Below are positions 15,403-22,848 of a DNA stretch of 23,369 bases, piece by piece. This stretch comes from an uncultured Gammaproteobacteria bacterium (GTDB lineage Bacteria > Pseudomonadota > Gammaproteobacteria > PS1 > Pseudothioglobaceae): the NCBI GenBank assembly GCA_929200175.1, contig CAKMYR010000009.1, forward strand, positions 1-23,369. The letters run 5' to 3'. Position numbers and translations under genes: made by a program. Numbering within the stretch: the first letter of the stretch is position 1; the number at the start of each line of letters is the position of its first letter. The notes below the pieces were generated by a model. It was not told where the DNA came from. It worked only from the letters and a program-made list of their open reading frames with translations, and made no database searches.

Positions 15403-15779
15403 ATTTATATAAAAAACAAAAAGGCTTTAGTCTGATTGAAATATTGATAACTTTGAGCATTGCAAGTGTTGCTTTATTAGGTTTAATTAGGTCTCAATCA
15501 CAAAGTGTAGATAGTTTAATTTATTTTAAGCAAAAGATTATTGCTGAATTGGTTGCTTCTAATATAGCAGTAGAAAAAAAAATAATTAATCCTGAATCAA
15601 GTACTGATAAAGGAACTTATAAGATGGGTGATAAAGATTGGCATTGGAGTACTGATACTAAGAAAACTGACAATACTAATATATTAAAGGTTACTTTAAA
15701 TGTTTTTGCAAGCAAACAAGATATGAATAAAAAACAATCATCAGCTCGAGTAATTTTATATATTGCAAATGAAGATTAA
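15399..15779 (+). CDS. gspI: Minor pseudopilin GspI (GTG start)
   Basis: GspI nucleates the pseudopilus tip complex with GspJ and GspK. The start is GTG at 15399, which overlaps the gspH TGA as GTGA. The first codon encodes Met and the leader MNLYKKQKG ends in Gly9, followed by FSLIEILITLSIASVALLG with Glu14 as mature Glu5. The length of 126 aa is normal for GspI. The soluble part has the family's short Trp-containing segment (KDWHWS). gspJ starts 11 nt before its end. A GTG start in a coupled position suggests its rate is set by gspH translation. Confidence 0.88.
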   Translation: MNLYKKQKGFSLIEILITLSIASVALLGLIRSQSQSVDSLIYFKQKIIAELVASNIAVEKKIINPESSTDKGTYKMGDKDWHWSTDTKKTDNTNILKVTLNVFASKQDMNKKQSSARVILYIANED

Positions 15780-16269
15780 ACAAAAAGGATTTACTTTAAT
15801 AGAAGTTCTGATATCAACTACAATATTTGCTTTTATTGCAGTTATATCTTATTCTGCTATTAATACTGTTATTAAAAGCCAAGATATTCAAAAACCTCAT
15901 AATGAAAATTTAATTCAATTACAAAAAACATTAAATTATATAGAGCGTGATATTACTCAGACATACAACCAATCAATAACTTTAGCTAAAGCAGGATTAA
16001 TAATTAAAAGCTTACAAAATAATAAACTATTAAATATTAGTTATCATGTATCTAGTGAAGATCAATTAATACGCAAAGATTTAGATGAAAAAATTTCATT
16101 AACACTAATAAATAATATTAAAAAAGCTAAAATCAGAGTTTTAGATAAGGACAATAATTGGAAAATAAGATGGGAAAAATCATCTGGCAATTATATTAAG
16201 GCTGTAGAAATTAAATTTGAACATCCATTTTGGGGCGTGATTAAAAAACTGGTGTTTATAGATGTATAA
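15769..16269 (+). CDS. gspJ: Minor pseudopilin GspJ
   Basis: GspJ is a minor pseudopilin of the tip complex. The frame is open from a TTG at 15763, but the ATG at 15769 gives a normal prepilin leader MKIKQKG, cleaved after Gly7 ahead of FTLIEVLISTTIFAFIA with Glu12 as mature Glu5, and I prefer it. The product has 166 aa, shorter than the usual 190-210. It shows the LQKTLNYIERDITQTYN segment (about 48-64), which matches the conserved RDL/I region of GspJ. It overlaps gspI by 11 nt and gspK by 8 nt. Confidence 0.88.
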   Translation: MKIKQKGFTLIEVLISTTIFAFIAVISYSAINTVIKSQDIQKPHNENLIQLQKTLNYIERDITQTYNQSITLAKAGLIIKSLQNNKLLNISYHVSSEDQLIRKDLDEKISLTLINNIKKAKIRVLDKDNNWKIRWEKSSGNYIKAVEIKFEHPFWGVIKKLVFIDV

Positions 16270-17149
16270 AGTGATTAAAAATAAGCAAAAAGGATTAGCA
16301 ATTGTAAGTGTTATAGTTATTGTAGCTATAATAAGCACTATAGTGGCCATTAATTGGAAACAACAATCTGAACATTTAAAAATGGCAAAATACAAGCAAC
16401 AGCAACAGCAGTTATTGAATAATATTTATTCTGTGGAAGATTATGCAAAAGTAATTTTAAAAAATGATGAAGATAGAAATATTGATTCATTTAATGAAGA
16501 CTGGTCTAAAGAAGCTATAGCAGAGTTGCCTGACTCTGTAGCATTTGGCAAAATAATTGATTTACAATCTACTCTAAGTATAAATAATATTGTAAATATT
16601 GATAATCCTTATAGCATTTCCTGGGGGAGTTCTTATTATTGTTTAAATGGCATAAATAAAGGCTTACAACAATTACAAATGTCAGATTTATTATTTTTCT
16701 ATTTCACTGCAAAAACTCCAGAAATAGCTTATTTTGATGATGTAAGTGAATTAAGAAAAATTGAAGGCATGTTAGACGATGACTATTATAAAATAAAGCC
16801 TTATTTAAACTCTTTGCCTAAAGGTACTAAAATTAATGTAAATACAGCGCCTAAATTGATTATAGCTTGTCTACATCCTTATTTATCTGAGTATTTAATT
16901 GATAGTTTTATTGGAAAAAGACCATTTTATAGTGTTAATCAAGCAGTAAGAGTGCTTTCTGATATTTTGCAATTACCAGTAAATAGTGCAGGGTTACAAC
17001 ATATAAAAAAAATGATAGCAGTTAGAAGTGAATATTTTTTATTAAACATGACTATTAATAAAGATAATAAAACAATAGTGAGTAATACGATATTTAATAG
17101 AAAAAATGACGCAATTAGAGTTGTTAACCGTAGTTATTATCAGCGATGA
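16262..17149 (+). CDS. gspK: Minor pseudopilin GspK
   Basis: GspK is the large minor pseudopilin at the tip of the pseudopilus. The leader MYKVIKNKQKG is cleaved after Gly11, and the mature protein starts LAIVSVIVIVAII without the position-5 glutamate, the diagnostic exception found in GspK. At 295 aa it is near the family's lower end (300-330). The large insertion domain includes the motif KINVNTAPKLI (about 195-205), the conserved N-x-N-T-A sequence of GspK. A Gln-rich run of seven residues (KQQQQQL) follows the hydrophobic segment. Its stop overlaps gspL by ATGA. Confidence 0.9.
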   Translation: MYKVIKNKQKGLAIVSVIVIVAIISTIVAINWKQQSEHLKMAKYKQQQQQLLNNIYSVEDYAKVILKNDEDRNIDSFNEDWSKEAIAELPDSVAFGKIIDLQSTLSINNIVNIDNPYSISWGSSYYCLNGINKGLQQLQMSDLLFFYFTAKTPEIAYFDDVSELRKIEGMLDDDYYKIKPYLNSLPKGTKINVNTAPKLIIACLHPYLSEYLIDSFIGKRPFYSVNQAVRVLSDILQLPVNSAGLQHIKKMIAVRSEYFLLNMTINKDNKTIVSNTIFNRKNDAIRVVNRSYYQR

Positions 17150-18021
17150 ATATTATTAATTATTATAAAAATGGTGAATTTTCACAGCCTCTTGATAAAT
17201 CAAAAGGTCGTACAATAATTGCTATTGATAGTCAGTTAGTGTCTGTGCATCAAATAATTATGCCAAAGATTAGTAACGCCAAAGCAATTAAAGCTATTCC
17301 TTTTGCGTTAGAGCCAGAATTACTTAGTGACATTGATGAGCTAAAATTTTTCCCTAAAAAGTCTAAAAAAGATAATGCCTGGGATGTATTAGTAGTTGAA
17401 AAAAAAGTTCTTAATTCTTTAAGAGAAAAATTAGAAAAATCTCAATGCAATGTAGTATTGACTATAGCAAATTTTATGTTACTTCCTATAATTGAAGATA
17501 AAGTTAGTTATATTAAAAATGATGGAATTGTTACTTATCGTGAAAGTGATATTAAAGGAGGATGTATTGATGAAGATTTATTTAATAAAATATTTACCGA
17601 TGAGTCTAAATTAGAGCAAACTGATTTTAGAGATTTACCTAATAACATGTCATTTAATTTGCTACTTAATGACAATTTTAAAAAGTATTTAAATCCATGG
17701 AAGCCTGTAATATTTATTGGCTTGTTTGTGTTAGCTGTATCAATAGCTCTTGATTTTGTCAATAATGAGCAATTAAAAAATGATATAGATTCCCAAACAG
17801 CCAATAATAAAGAATTATTTACTAATTTATTCCCTCAGGTTAAAAGAATTGTTGATATTCGCACCCAAGCCCAACAAAAACTAGAGGATGTACGCAAATA
17901 TAATCTTGAATATAATCAAGACTTTATAACTTTTTTGGTAGATAAAACTAATGAATCTATGAGAGCATCTAAAGTTACTTTTGAAAATAAAACTATTAAC
18001 ATAAAAGAAGAAAAAAAATGA
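17146..18021 (+). CDS. gspL: Type II secretion inner-membrane protein GspL, unusually short
   Basis: GspL anchors the ATPase GspE to the membrane and binds GspM. The frame gives 291 aa, about 100 less than typical GspL (about 380-410). The N-terminal actin-like cytoplasmic domain is present but compact (1-183), with IPFALEPELLSDIDELKF (51-68) as its recognisable signature. One membrane helix follows at about 185-205. The periplasmic part (206-291) keeps the conserved FPQVKRIVDIRTQAQQKL (229-246) but ends within what should be the ferredoxin-like domain. No frameshift is evident: the stop overlaps the gspM start as ATGA, so the short form looks like a natural variant. The function as GspE receptor is probably intact. 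Confidence 0.88.
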   Translation: MNIINYYKNGEFSQPLDKSKGRTIIAIDSQLVSVHQIIMPKISNAKAIKAIPFALEPELLSDIDELKFFPKKSKKDNAWDVLVVEKKVLNSLREKLEKSQCNVVLTIANFMLLPIIEDKVSYIKNDGIVTYRESDIKGGCIDEDLFNKIFTDESKLEQTDFRDLPNNMSFNLLLNDNFKKYLNPWKPVIFIGLFVLAVSIALDFVNNEQLKNDIDSQTANNKELFTNLFPQVKRIVDIRTQAQQKLEDVRKYNLEYNQDFITFLVDKTNESMRASKVTFENKTINIKEEKK

Positions 18022-18473
18022 ACTGGCATAATCTTGAGCAAAAACAAAAAAATTGGTTAGTAGTAGCAATTATATTGCTAGTTTTTGCAGTCTTGTTTCA
18101 ATTTGTTATTGAGCCAATTTGGCAACAAAAAAAAGAATTAAATTCCAGATTAAAAGATGCGCAAGATACATATGTTTATTTATATAATGCTGGAGAAGAA
18201 ATAGCAAAATATGATAACAAACACAAATTTTTATCTAAATCACAACAAAAACAAGAAATAAATAAGATTTTTTCATCTTATAAAGTTGTTGTAGATGGTT
18301 TGGTTAGTCAAGAACATCAAACTTTAATTATAATTAAAACAATTCCTTTTAAAACCCTGTTAACCATTTTAAAACAGCTTAAAAATAAATATGGCATTAT
18401 CGTTACAAAGGCTGATATAAAACGTATTAAATCAGGACTGGTAGAGGCTAAATTAACCTTAACATCTAAATAA
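18018..18473 (+). CDS. gspM: Type II secretion inner-membrane protein GspM
   Basis: GspM is a single-pass membrane protein that pairs with GspL. The 151-aa protein has a short cytoplasmic N-terminus with Trp3 and Trp13, one helix at about 13-32, a coiled-coil-like stretch (33-60), and a C-terminal ferredoxin-like domain (about 80-151) with the IPFKTLLTILKQLKNKYGI segment typical of GspM. The length is near the usual 155-165. The ATG overlaps the gspL stop as ATGA. gspN starts 5 nt after its stop. Confidence 0.9.
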   Translation: MNWHNLEQKQKNWLVVAIILLVFAVLFQFVIEPIWQQKKELNSRLKDAQDTYVYLYNAGEEIAKYDNKHKFLSKSQQKQEINKIFSSYKVVVDGLVSQEHQTLIIIKTIPFKTLLTILKQLKNKYGIIVTKADIKRIKSGLVEAKLTLTSK

Positions 18474-18478
18474 TTAGC

Positions 18479-19216
18479 ATGAAAAAATACATATTTATAT
18501 TTTTACTGGCCTTTATATTTTTTGCCGTTAAAAGTTTGCCTATTAACGTTATTTCTCCATTGGTTGTAGAAAAACTTGATGGTAAACTAAAGATAAATAA
18601 CTTAAATGGCACTATTTGGAAAGGAGAAGCGCGAAATATTGAATTTGAAAAACTAAAATTTGAAAGCATAGCATGGGATTTTTCTATTAATGAACTATTG
18701 CAAGGAAGGCTAGCTTTTGCTTTGGATATAAAAATTGATAGCTCAAATGAATTAAGATTTTTAATAAGTGTAGGTGCATTTAAGCAGATAAGAGCAGAAA
18801 ATTTAAAAGGCGTAATTAATGTTGGGTATTTGAAGCAAATAACTAAAATACCTAATTATTTAGTAGATGCTAATTTTGTAATAGATAATAGTCATATTTA
18901 TTGGGATGACTTATTATTACAAGAGCTACCTAGTTATTTAGACACTAATATTGTTGTAGAAAAATTAAATTTGATAGGTAAAGAAATGGGAGATTACCAA
19001 TTAGCAGTTAAATATCAAGACGATAAATTACAAGGAGATATTAATAATAAAAAAAACGCCATTATTGATACTAAATTAAATGTTAGTCTTAATGATGATG
19101 TTATTAATATAAAAGGTAAAATTAAAGGTATAAATGAAGATGCAAAATCTTTATTTGAAAATTTAAATATAAGTGAAAATGTTAATCTTAAGATAAAATT
19201 ATCAAATTTAAAATAA
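18479..19216 (+). CDS. gspN: Type II secretion protein GspN
   Basis: GspN is an accessory inner-membrane-anchored protein found in many but not all type II secretion systems. Its exact job is unresolved. The 245-aa protein has an N-terminal hydrophobic anchor (about 3-20) and a periplasmic domain. It carries the recognisable LNGTIWKGEA block at about 42-51, shared with the family's GTLWxGxA signature, and SIAWDFS (around residue 62). It is the last gene of the operon, 5 nt after gspM. No gspO follows, so the prepilin peptidase must be elsewhere, perhaps a shared PilD. The next feature is tRNA-Arg with its own promoter. Confidence 0.87.
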   Translation: MKKYIFIFLLAFIFFAVKSLPINVISPLVVEKLDGKLKINNLNGTIWKGEARNIEFEKLKFESIAWDFSINELLQGRLAFALDIKIDSSNELRFLISVGAFKQIRAENLKGVINVGYLKQITKIPNYLVDANFVIDNSHIYWDDLLLQELPSYLDTNIVVEKLNLIGKEMGDYQLAVKYQDDKLQGDINNKKNAIIDTKLNVSLNDDVINIKGKIKGINEDAKSLFENLNISENVNLKIKLSNLK

Positions 19217-19284
19217 ATAAAATATGCAATTTGTTATTAGGCTTTAAGTTAGTTTTTATAAATAAAATATTGTAAGTTTTATAA

Positions 19285-19314
19285 TTGATAATAGCTCGTT
19301 ATTTAGCATATAAT
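19285..19314 (+). promoter_or_regulatory. Sigma-70 promoter of the tRNA-Arg/pgsA unit
   Basis: TTGATA at 19285-19290 (5 of 6 matches to TTGACA) and a perfect TATAAT at 19309-19314 are spaced by 18 nt. Transcription would start near 19321, about 40 nt before the tRNA. This is the best two-part promoter in the window. Confidence 0.65.
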
Positions 19315-19361
19315 TATTTATTAATAAATATTGGTTTAAATAGGTTGTTAAATCGATTCAT

Positions 19362-19438
19362 GCGCTCGTAGCTCAACTGGATAGAGTACTCGGCTACGAA
19401 CCGAGAGGTTGTGGGTTCAAGTCCTCCCGAGCGCGCCA
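19362..19438 (+). tRNA. tRNA-Arg (anticodon ACG)
   Basis: The 77-nt sequence folds into a complete cloverleaf. The acceptor arm GCGCTCG pairs with CGAGCGC (7 bp), with discriminator G and an encoded CCA. The anticodon stem CTCGG/CCGAG (19389-19393, 19401-19405) holds loop CTACGAA with anticodon ACG at 19396-19398. The T-arm shows GTGGG-TTCAAGT-CCTCC-type pairing. The ACG anticodon is normally edited to ICG by TadA to read CGU, CGC and CGA. pgsA starts 26 nt downstream. Confidence 0.97.
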
Positions 19439-19464
19439 ACCATTAATAACAAAGATGATAGCTT

Positions 19465-20064
19465 ATGCCTAATATAATTAATTTTATTACTTTTTTAAGA
19501 ATAGCCTTAATTCCATTTCTATTATTGTTTTATTATTTACAGCCTAGCTATTTAGATGCTAATACTTTTAATTGGGCAAATCTGTTAATGGTAGGAGTTT
19601 ATATAATTGCAGGAATTACTGATTATTTAGATGGTTATTTAGCTAGAAAATTTAACATGACATCAGAATTAGGGGCTTTATTAGATCCAGTTGCAGATAA
19701 ATTAATTGTTGCTACAGCATTAATATTATTGGTTGATTTCTACCCTAATTATAATTATTGGTATATTACTGTTTGTTCAGTAATTATTATATCTCGTGAA
19801 ATTTTAGTTTCAGCGCTTAGAGAATGGATGAGTTCGATAGGAAAAAGATCAAAAGTGAAAGTAAATTTTATAGGTAAGATAAAGGCATTTGTACAAATTT
19901 TAGCTATTATATTTTTGTTATACAAACAGCCATTTCTTAGTGATTTTATATTTAAAACTGGTGTATTATTATTGATTGTTGCCACATCTTTAACATTTTT
20001 TTCTGGAGTTATTTATCTTATAGAGGGAATAAAAAATTTGACTATTAACGAAAAAATACTATAA
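19465..20064 (+). CDS. pgsA: CDP-diacylglycerol--glycerol-3-phosphate 3-phosphatidyltransferase
   Basis: PgsA makes phosphatidylglycerophosphate from CDP-diacylglycerol and glycerol-3-phosphate, the committed step to phosphatidylglycerol and cardiolipin in the inner membrane. The 199-aa length is typical. The CDP-alcohol phosphotransferase motif D-G-x2-A-R-x8-G-x3-D-x3-D is complete: Asp56-Gly57, Ala60-Arg61, Gly70, Asp74 and Asp78, with Asp53 upstream. Several hydrophobic helices lie at about 8-25, 38-52, 79-93, 98-113, 142-160 and 167-187. It starts 26 nt after tRNA-Arg and ends 13 nt before tRNA-Gly, so it is probably co-transcribed with the tRNAs. The glycerol-3-phosphate it uses is the product of GpsA, encoded at 4484-5458. 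Confidence 0.96.
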   Translation: MPNIINFITFLRIALIPFLLLFYYLQPSYLDANTFNWANLLMVGVYIIAGITDYLDGYLARKFNMTSELGALLDPVADKLIVATALILLVDFYPNYNYWYITVCSVIIISREILVSALREWMSSIGKRSKVKVNFIGKIKAFVQILAIIFLLYKQPFLSDFIFKTGVLLLIVATSLTFFSGVIYLIEGIKNLTINEKIL

Positions 20065-20077
20065 TTTATCATCTATT

Positions 20078-20152
20078 GCGGGAATAGCTCAGTGGTAGAG
20101 CGTCACGTTGCCAACGTGGATGTCGCGAGTTCAAGTCTCGTTTCCCGCTCCA
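20078..20152 (+). tRNA. tRNA-Gly (anticodon GCC)
   Basis: The 75-nt sequence forms a full cloverleaf. The acceptor GCGGGAA pairs with TTCCCGC, with discriminator T and encoded CCA. The anticodon stem TCACG/CGTGG holds loop TTGCCAA with GCC at 20110-20112. The D-arm is GCTC-AGTGGTA-GAGC and the T-arm GCGAG-TTCAAGT-CTCGT. It lies 13 nt after pgsA, as glyW does in E. coli. Confidence 0.97.
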
Positions 20153-20183
20153 GTTTTCTAATCCTACATAGTTTTATTTTTTT

Positions 20184-20257
20184 GGCTGGGTAGCAAAGCG
20201 GTTATGCAGGGGCCTGCAAAGCCTTATAGACCGGTTCGACTCCGGTCCCAGCCTCCA
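20184..20257 (+). tRNA. tRNA-Cys (anticodon GCA)
   Basis: The 74-nt sequence folds with acceptor GGCTGGG/CCCAGCC, discriminator U73 (a tRNA-Cys identity base) and encoded CCA. The anticodon stem GGGGC/GCCTT includes two G-U pairs and holds loop CTGCAAA with GCA at 20216-20218. The T-arm is ACCGG-TTCGACT-CCGGT. It is 31 nt after tRNA-Gly. No tRNA-Leu follows. Confidence 0.96.
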
Positions 20258-20270
20258 TTTGGGTTTATTA

Positions 20271-20294
20271 ATATTTTTAAGTTAAGAAAAATAT
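20271..20294. repeat. A+T-only inverted repeat after tRNA-Cys
   Basis: ATATTTTT (20271-20278) pairs with AAAAATAT (20287-20294) around an 8-nt loop. It sits between the tRNA-Cys end and the convergent hydrolase stop. It could end transcription from either side, but it lacks G-C pairs and a separate U-run, so the terminator call is weak. A second 6-bp repeat, TAGTAA/TTACTA at 20300-20318, spans the hydrolase stop. Confidence 0.3.
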
Positions 20295-20308
20295 AATCCT
20301 AGTAAGTT

Positions 20309-21292
20309 TTATTTACTAAATGCCTTATCAAAAAAATTAAGCATTCGCTTTTGATAACCATTTGAATCTTTTATCATCTGTGTTGAATGCTGGTTAGAAT
20401 CATAAAACCAAGTATGAATATTGGGAACTTTTGCTTTTTGTAATGCCTTATATGCATCTTTGCTATGGTATGTTAGTACCCTTTTATCATTGTTTGCGTG
20501 ATAAAACATCAGATTTCTATTGCCTGTATTTTTTACTAGCATATCAGTAATATCATGTTCTAACATATTTGTATTAAAGAATATATAACCAACTAAATAA
20601 CTTACAAACCAAAGAAATTCAGGAATATTTAGCCTAGCAAGCTCTTCTTTGATAATGTTTTTTATAGAAGTAAAAGGCGAATCCAAGACAGCAGCTTTTA
20701 TATCTTTATCATAACTAAAGGCAATTGCAGATGTGCTTGCCCCAAGAGAAATACCTACTAATCCTATTTCTTTTATTCCTCGTGTCATAAGCCATTTTTT
20801 TGCAGCTAATATATCTTTATATTCGGTATTACCAAGAGTTGTTCGCCCTGTTGTAAAAGTAGAAAGTCCCATATTGCGTACATCAAGAATAAGTACATTG
20901 TATTGTTTGTATAACATACTAGCTATTACAAGTTGCCTATAGTTTGATTTACTTTCTCTGTATCCGGGTACTATAATAATGGCTTTATTTGTTATTTTTT
21001 TAGCAGGAATATACCAAGCCGAAAGTGTGATATTTTTATCAAAACTAGCAAATGTTACTGTTTCAAATTCTTTAATAGAGTAATCTTTTGTATCTACTGT
21101 AGGAGTTTTGTCTTTATATAAGTGTTGTATTTGGCTAGAATCAAAATAAGCAGGACTATTATTTGGATATTCATAACCTTTTTCAATGCTTGTAAGTTGT
21201 AAAAATATTACAAAGCCAGATATGATATATAAGGCAAAAAGCACAATAAGACTAATAAGAATTATTTTAAAATATTTTTTTATGGAGCTCAT
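20309..21292 (-). CDS. Membrane-anchored alpha/beta hydrolase
   Basis: This 327-aa serine hydrolase of unknown substrate has an N-terminal signal anchor at about 8-32 and a periplasm- or membrane-facing alpha/beta hydrolase domain. Visible elements are the oxyanion-side VPGYRESKSNYR (108-119), DVRNMGLS at 137-144 (the DxRGxG-like turn), the nucleophile elbow GISLGAS with Ser182, the acid candidate Asp269 in HANNDKR, and His302 in NQHSTQM. The frame is open from a TTG at 21298, but the ATG at 21292 gives a clean MSSIKK start before the anchor, and I prefer it. Relatives are often annotated as Bem46/YfhR-type or general esterases. Nothing nearby shows a pathway. It stands alone between the tRNA cluster and argG. 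Confidence 0.85.
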   Translation of the reverse strand: MSSIKKYFKIILISLIVLFALYIISGFVIFLQLTSIEKGYEYPNNSPAYFDSSQIQHLYKDKTPTVDTKDYSIKEFETVTFASFDKNITLSAWYIPAKKITNKAIIIVPGYRESKSNYRQLVIASMLYKQYNVLILDVRNMGLSTFTTGRTTLGNTEYKDILAAKKWLMTRGIKEIGLVGISLGASTSAIAFSYDKDIKAAVLDSPFTSIKNIIKEELARLNIPEFLWFVSYLVGYIFFNTNMLEHDITDMLVKNTGNRNLMFYHANNDKRVLTYHSKDAYKALQKAKVPNIHTWFYDSNQHSTQMIKDSNGYQKRMLNFFDKAFSK

Positions 21293-21628
21293 TATCAAAT
21301 GATCTAAATTAATTAAATTTTTTTACTAAGAATTTTATATAAAACATTTTATAAATTTTTTATTTATTATAAAAACAGTAAAAAATTAAAAAAGCACAAT
21401 AAGTGATAGTTCATCAAATTAATTATTTTTAAAAAAGCAATCAAAACACTAATAGATTAAAATAATTTACTTAAATATTGTTATTTAGATGCTTTGGTAG
21501 TAATTAATACTTTGCAAAATTAGTTACCTAATAGTTAAAAACTTGTTTTTTAAATGTAAATTTTAAATAATACCGATGTTATAAAATTATTAAAATATAT
21601 AATGATAGATTATATTTAACTAATTACT
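21293..21628. other. 336-nt A+T-rich divergent intergenic region
   Basis: This stretch must hold the promoters of the hydrolase gene (minus) and argG (plus). It is almost entirely A and T, so many TATAAT-like words occur and no -35 partner stands out. The best plus-strand candidate is TATAAT at 21598-21603, 25 nt before the argG ATG. A 12-bp palindrome, TTTTATATAAAA, is at 21333-21344. I see no coding frame, RNA gene or clear arginine operator. Confidence 0.6.
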
Positions 21629-22843
21629 ATGATGAATAATAAAGATATAAAAAAAGTAGTTTTGGCATATTCAGGAGGGTTAGATACTAGCATTATTTTA
21701 AAATGGCTACAAGATAGCTATAAATGTGAAGTAGTAACTTTTACTGCAGATATTGGACAAAAAGAAGATTTAAATTTAGCTCGAAAGAAGGCGATTAAAG
21801 CTGGAATAAAAAATGTTTATATAGAAGATTTAAGGCAGGAATTTGCCAAAGATTTTATCTTTCCTATGTTTCGTGCTAATGCAATTTATGAAGGCAAATA
21901 TTTGTTGGGAACTTCAATAGCTAGACCTCTTATTGCCAAGCGTTTAGTTGAAATAGCAAATGAAGTTGGCGCTGATGCTATAAGTCATGGCTCAACTGGT
22001 AAAGGTAATGATCAGGTTCGTTTTGAGTTAAATTCATATGCACTTAATGGCAATATCAAAGTTATTGCTCCTTGGCGTGAATGGGATTTACATTCTCGAG
22101 AATCTTTGGTAAATTATGCTAAAAAACATAGTATTGCTATTGAAAATAAAAAATCATCACAAAAATCACCTTATTCAATGGATGCTAATTTGTTGCATAT
22201 TTCTTATGAAGGAGGAATTCTAGAAGATCCATGGCAAGAGCCAGATGATGATATGTGGCTTTGGACTAATTCACCTGAAAATGCACCTGATAAAGCTGAA
22301 TATATTGATATTACCTTTACTAAAGGAGATATTACAGCAATTGATGGCAAAACGATGACCCCTGCTAACATTATTGAAAATTTAAATAATATTGCTGGTA
22401 AACATGGTATTGGCAGAGAAGATATTGTTGAAAATCGTTTTGTTGGAATGAAATCTCGTGGCTGTTATGAAACTCCTGCTGGGACTGTAATGATAACAGC
22501 GCATCGTGCTATTGAATCAATTACACTTGATCGCGAAGTAGCGCACCTTAAAGATGAATTAATGCCAAAATATGCAACAATGATTTACAATGGATTTTGG
22601 TTCACGCCAGAAAGAAATATATTACAAACTGCAATTGATAAAACTCAAGAATATGTTAGCGGAGTTGTTCGTGTTAAGCTTTATAAAGGCAATGTAATAG
22701 TAGTTGGTCGTAAGTCCAACTATAGTTTATTTAACGAAAAAATTGCAACTTTTGAAAATGATGAAGGCTTATATGATCAAAAAGATGCTGCTGGATTTAT
22801 TAAGTTAAATGCCTTAAGATTAAGGTTAAAATCTTTACAATAA
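21629..22843 (+). CDS. argG: Argininosuccinate synthase
   Basis: ArgG joins citrulline and aspartate with ATP to form argininosuccinate, the penultimate step of arginine synthesis. At 404 aa it belongs to the common roughly 400-aa class rather than the longer E. coli-type enzyme. The ATP-pyrophosphatase loop AYSGGLDTS lies at residues 13-21. Also visible are GTSIARPLIAKRLVEIA, SHGSTGKGNDQVRFE, which carries the aspartate/citrulline-binding residues, and NLLHISYEGGILEDP in the synthetase domain. Two ATGs occur in tandem at 21629 and 21632, so the exact start is uncertain by one codon, and no ribosome site helps. It is convergent with pyrB, with 5 nt between the stops. Confidence 0.97.
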   Translation: MMNNKDIKKVVLAYSGGLDTSIILKWLQDSYKCEVVTFTADIGQKEDLNLARKKAIKAGIKNVYIEDLRQEFAKDFIFPMFRANAIYEGKYLLGTSIARPLIAKRLVEIANEVGADAISHGSTGKGNDQVRFELNSYALNGNIKVIAPWREWDLHSRESLVNYAKKHSIAIENKKSSQKSPYSMDANLLHISYEGGILEDPWQEPDDDMWLWTNSPENAPDKAEYIDITFTKGDITAIDGKTMTPANIIENLNNIAGKHGIGREDIVENRFVGMKSRGCYETPAGTVMITAHRAIESITLDREVAHLKDELMPKYATMIYNGFWFTPERNILQTAIDKTQEYVSGVVRVKLYKGNVIVVGRKSNYSLFNEKIATFENDEGLYDQKDAAGFIKLNALRLRLKSLQ

Positions 22844-22848
22844 TTTTT

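Noticed and set aside
16395..16416. CAG/CAA repeat in gspK as a possible phase-variable tract
   Set aside because: It is a short mixed run encoding glutamines, not a pure repeat, and changes by whole codons would keep the frame.
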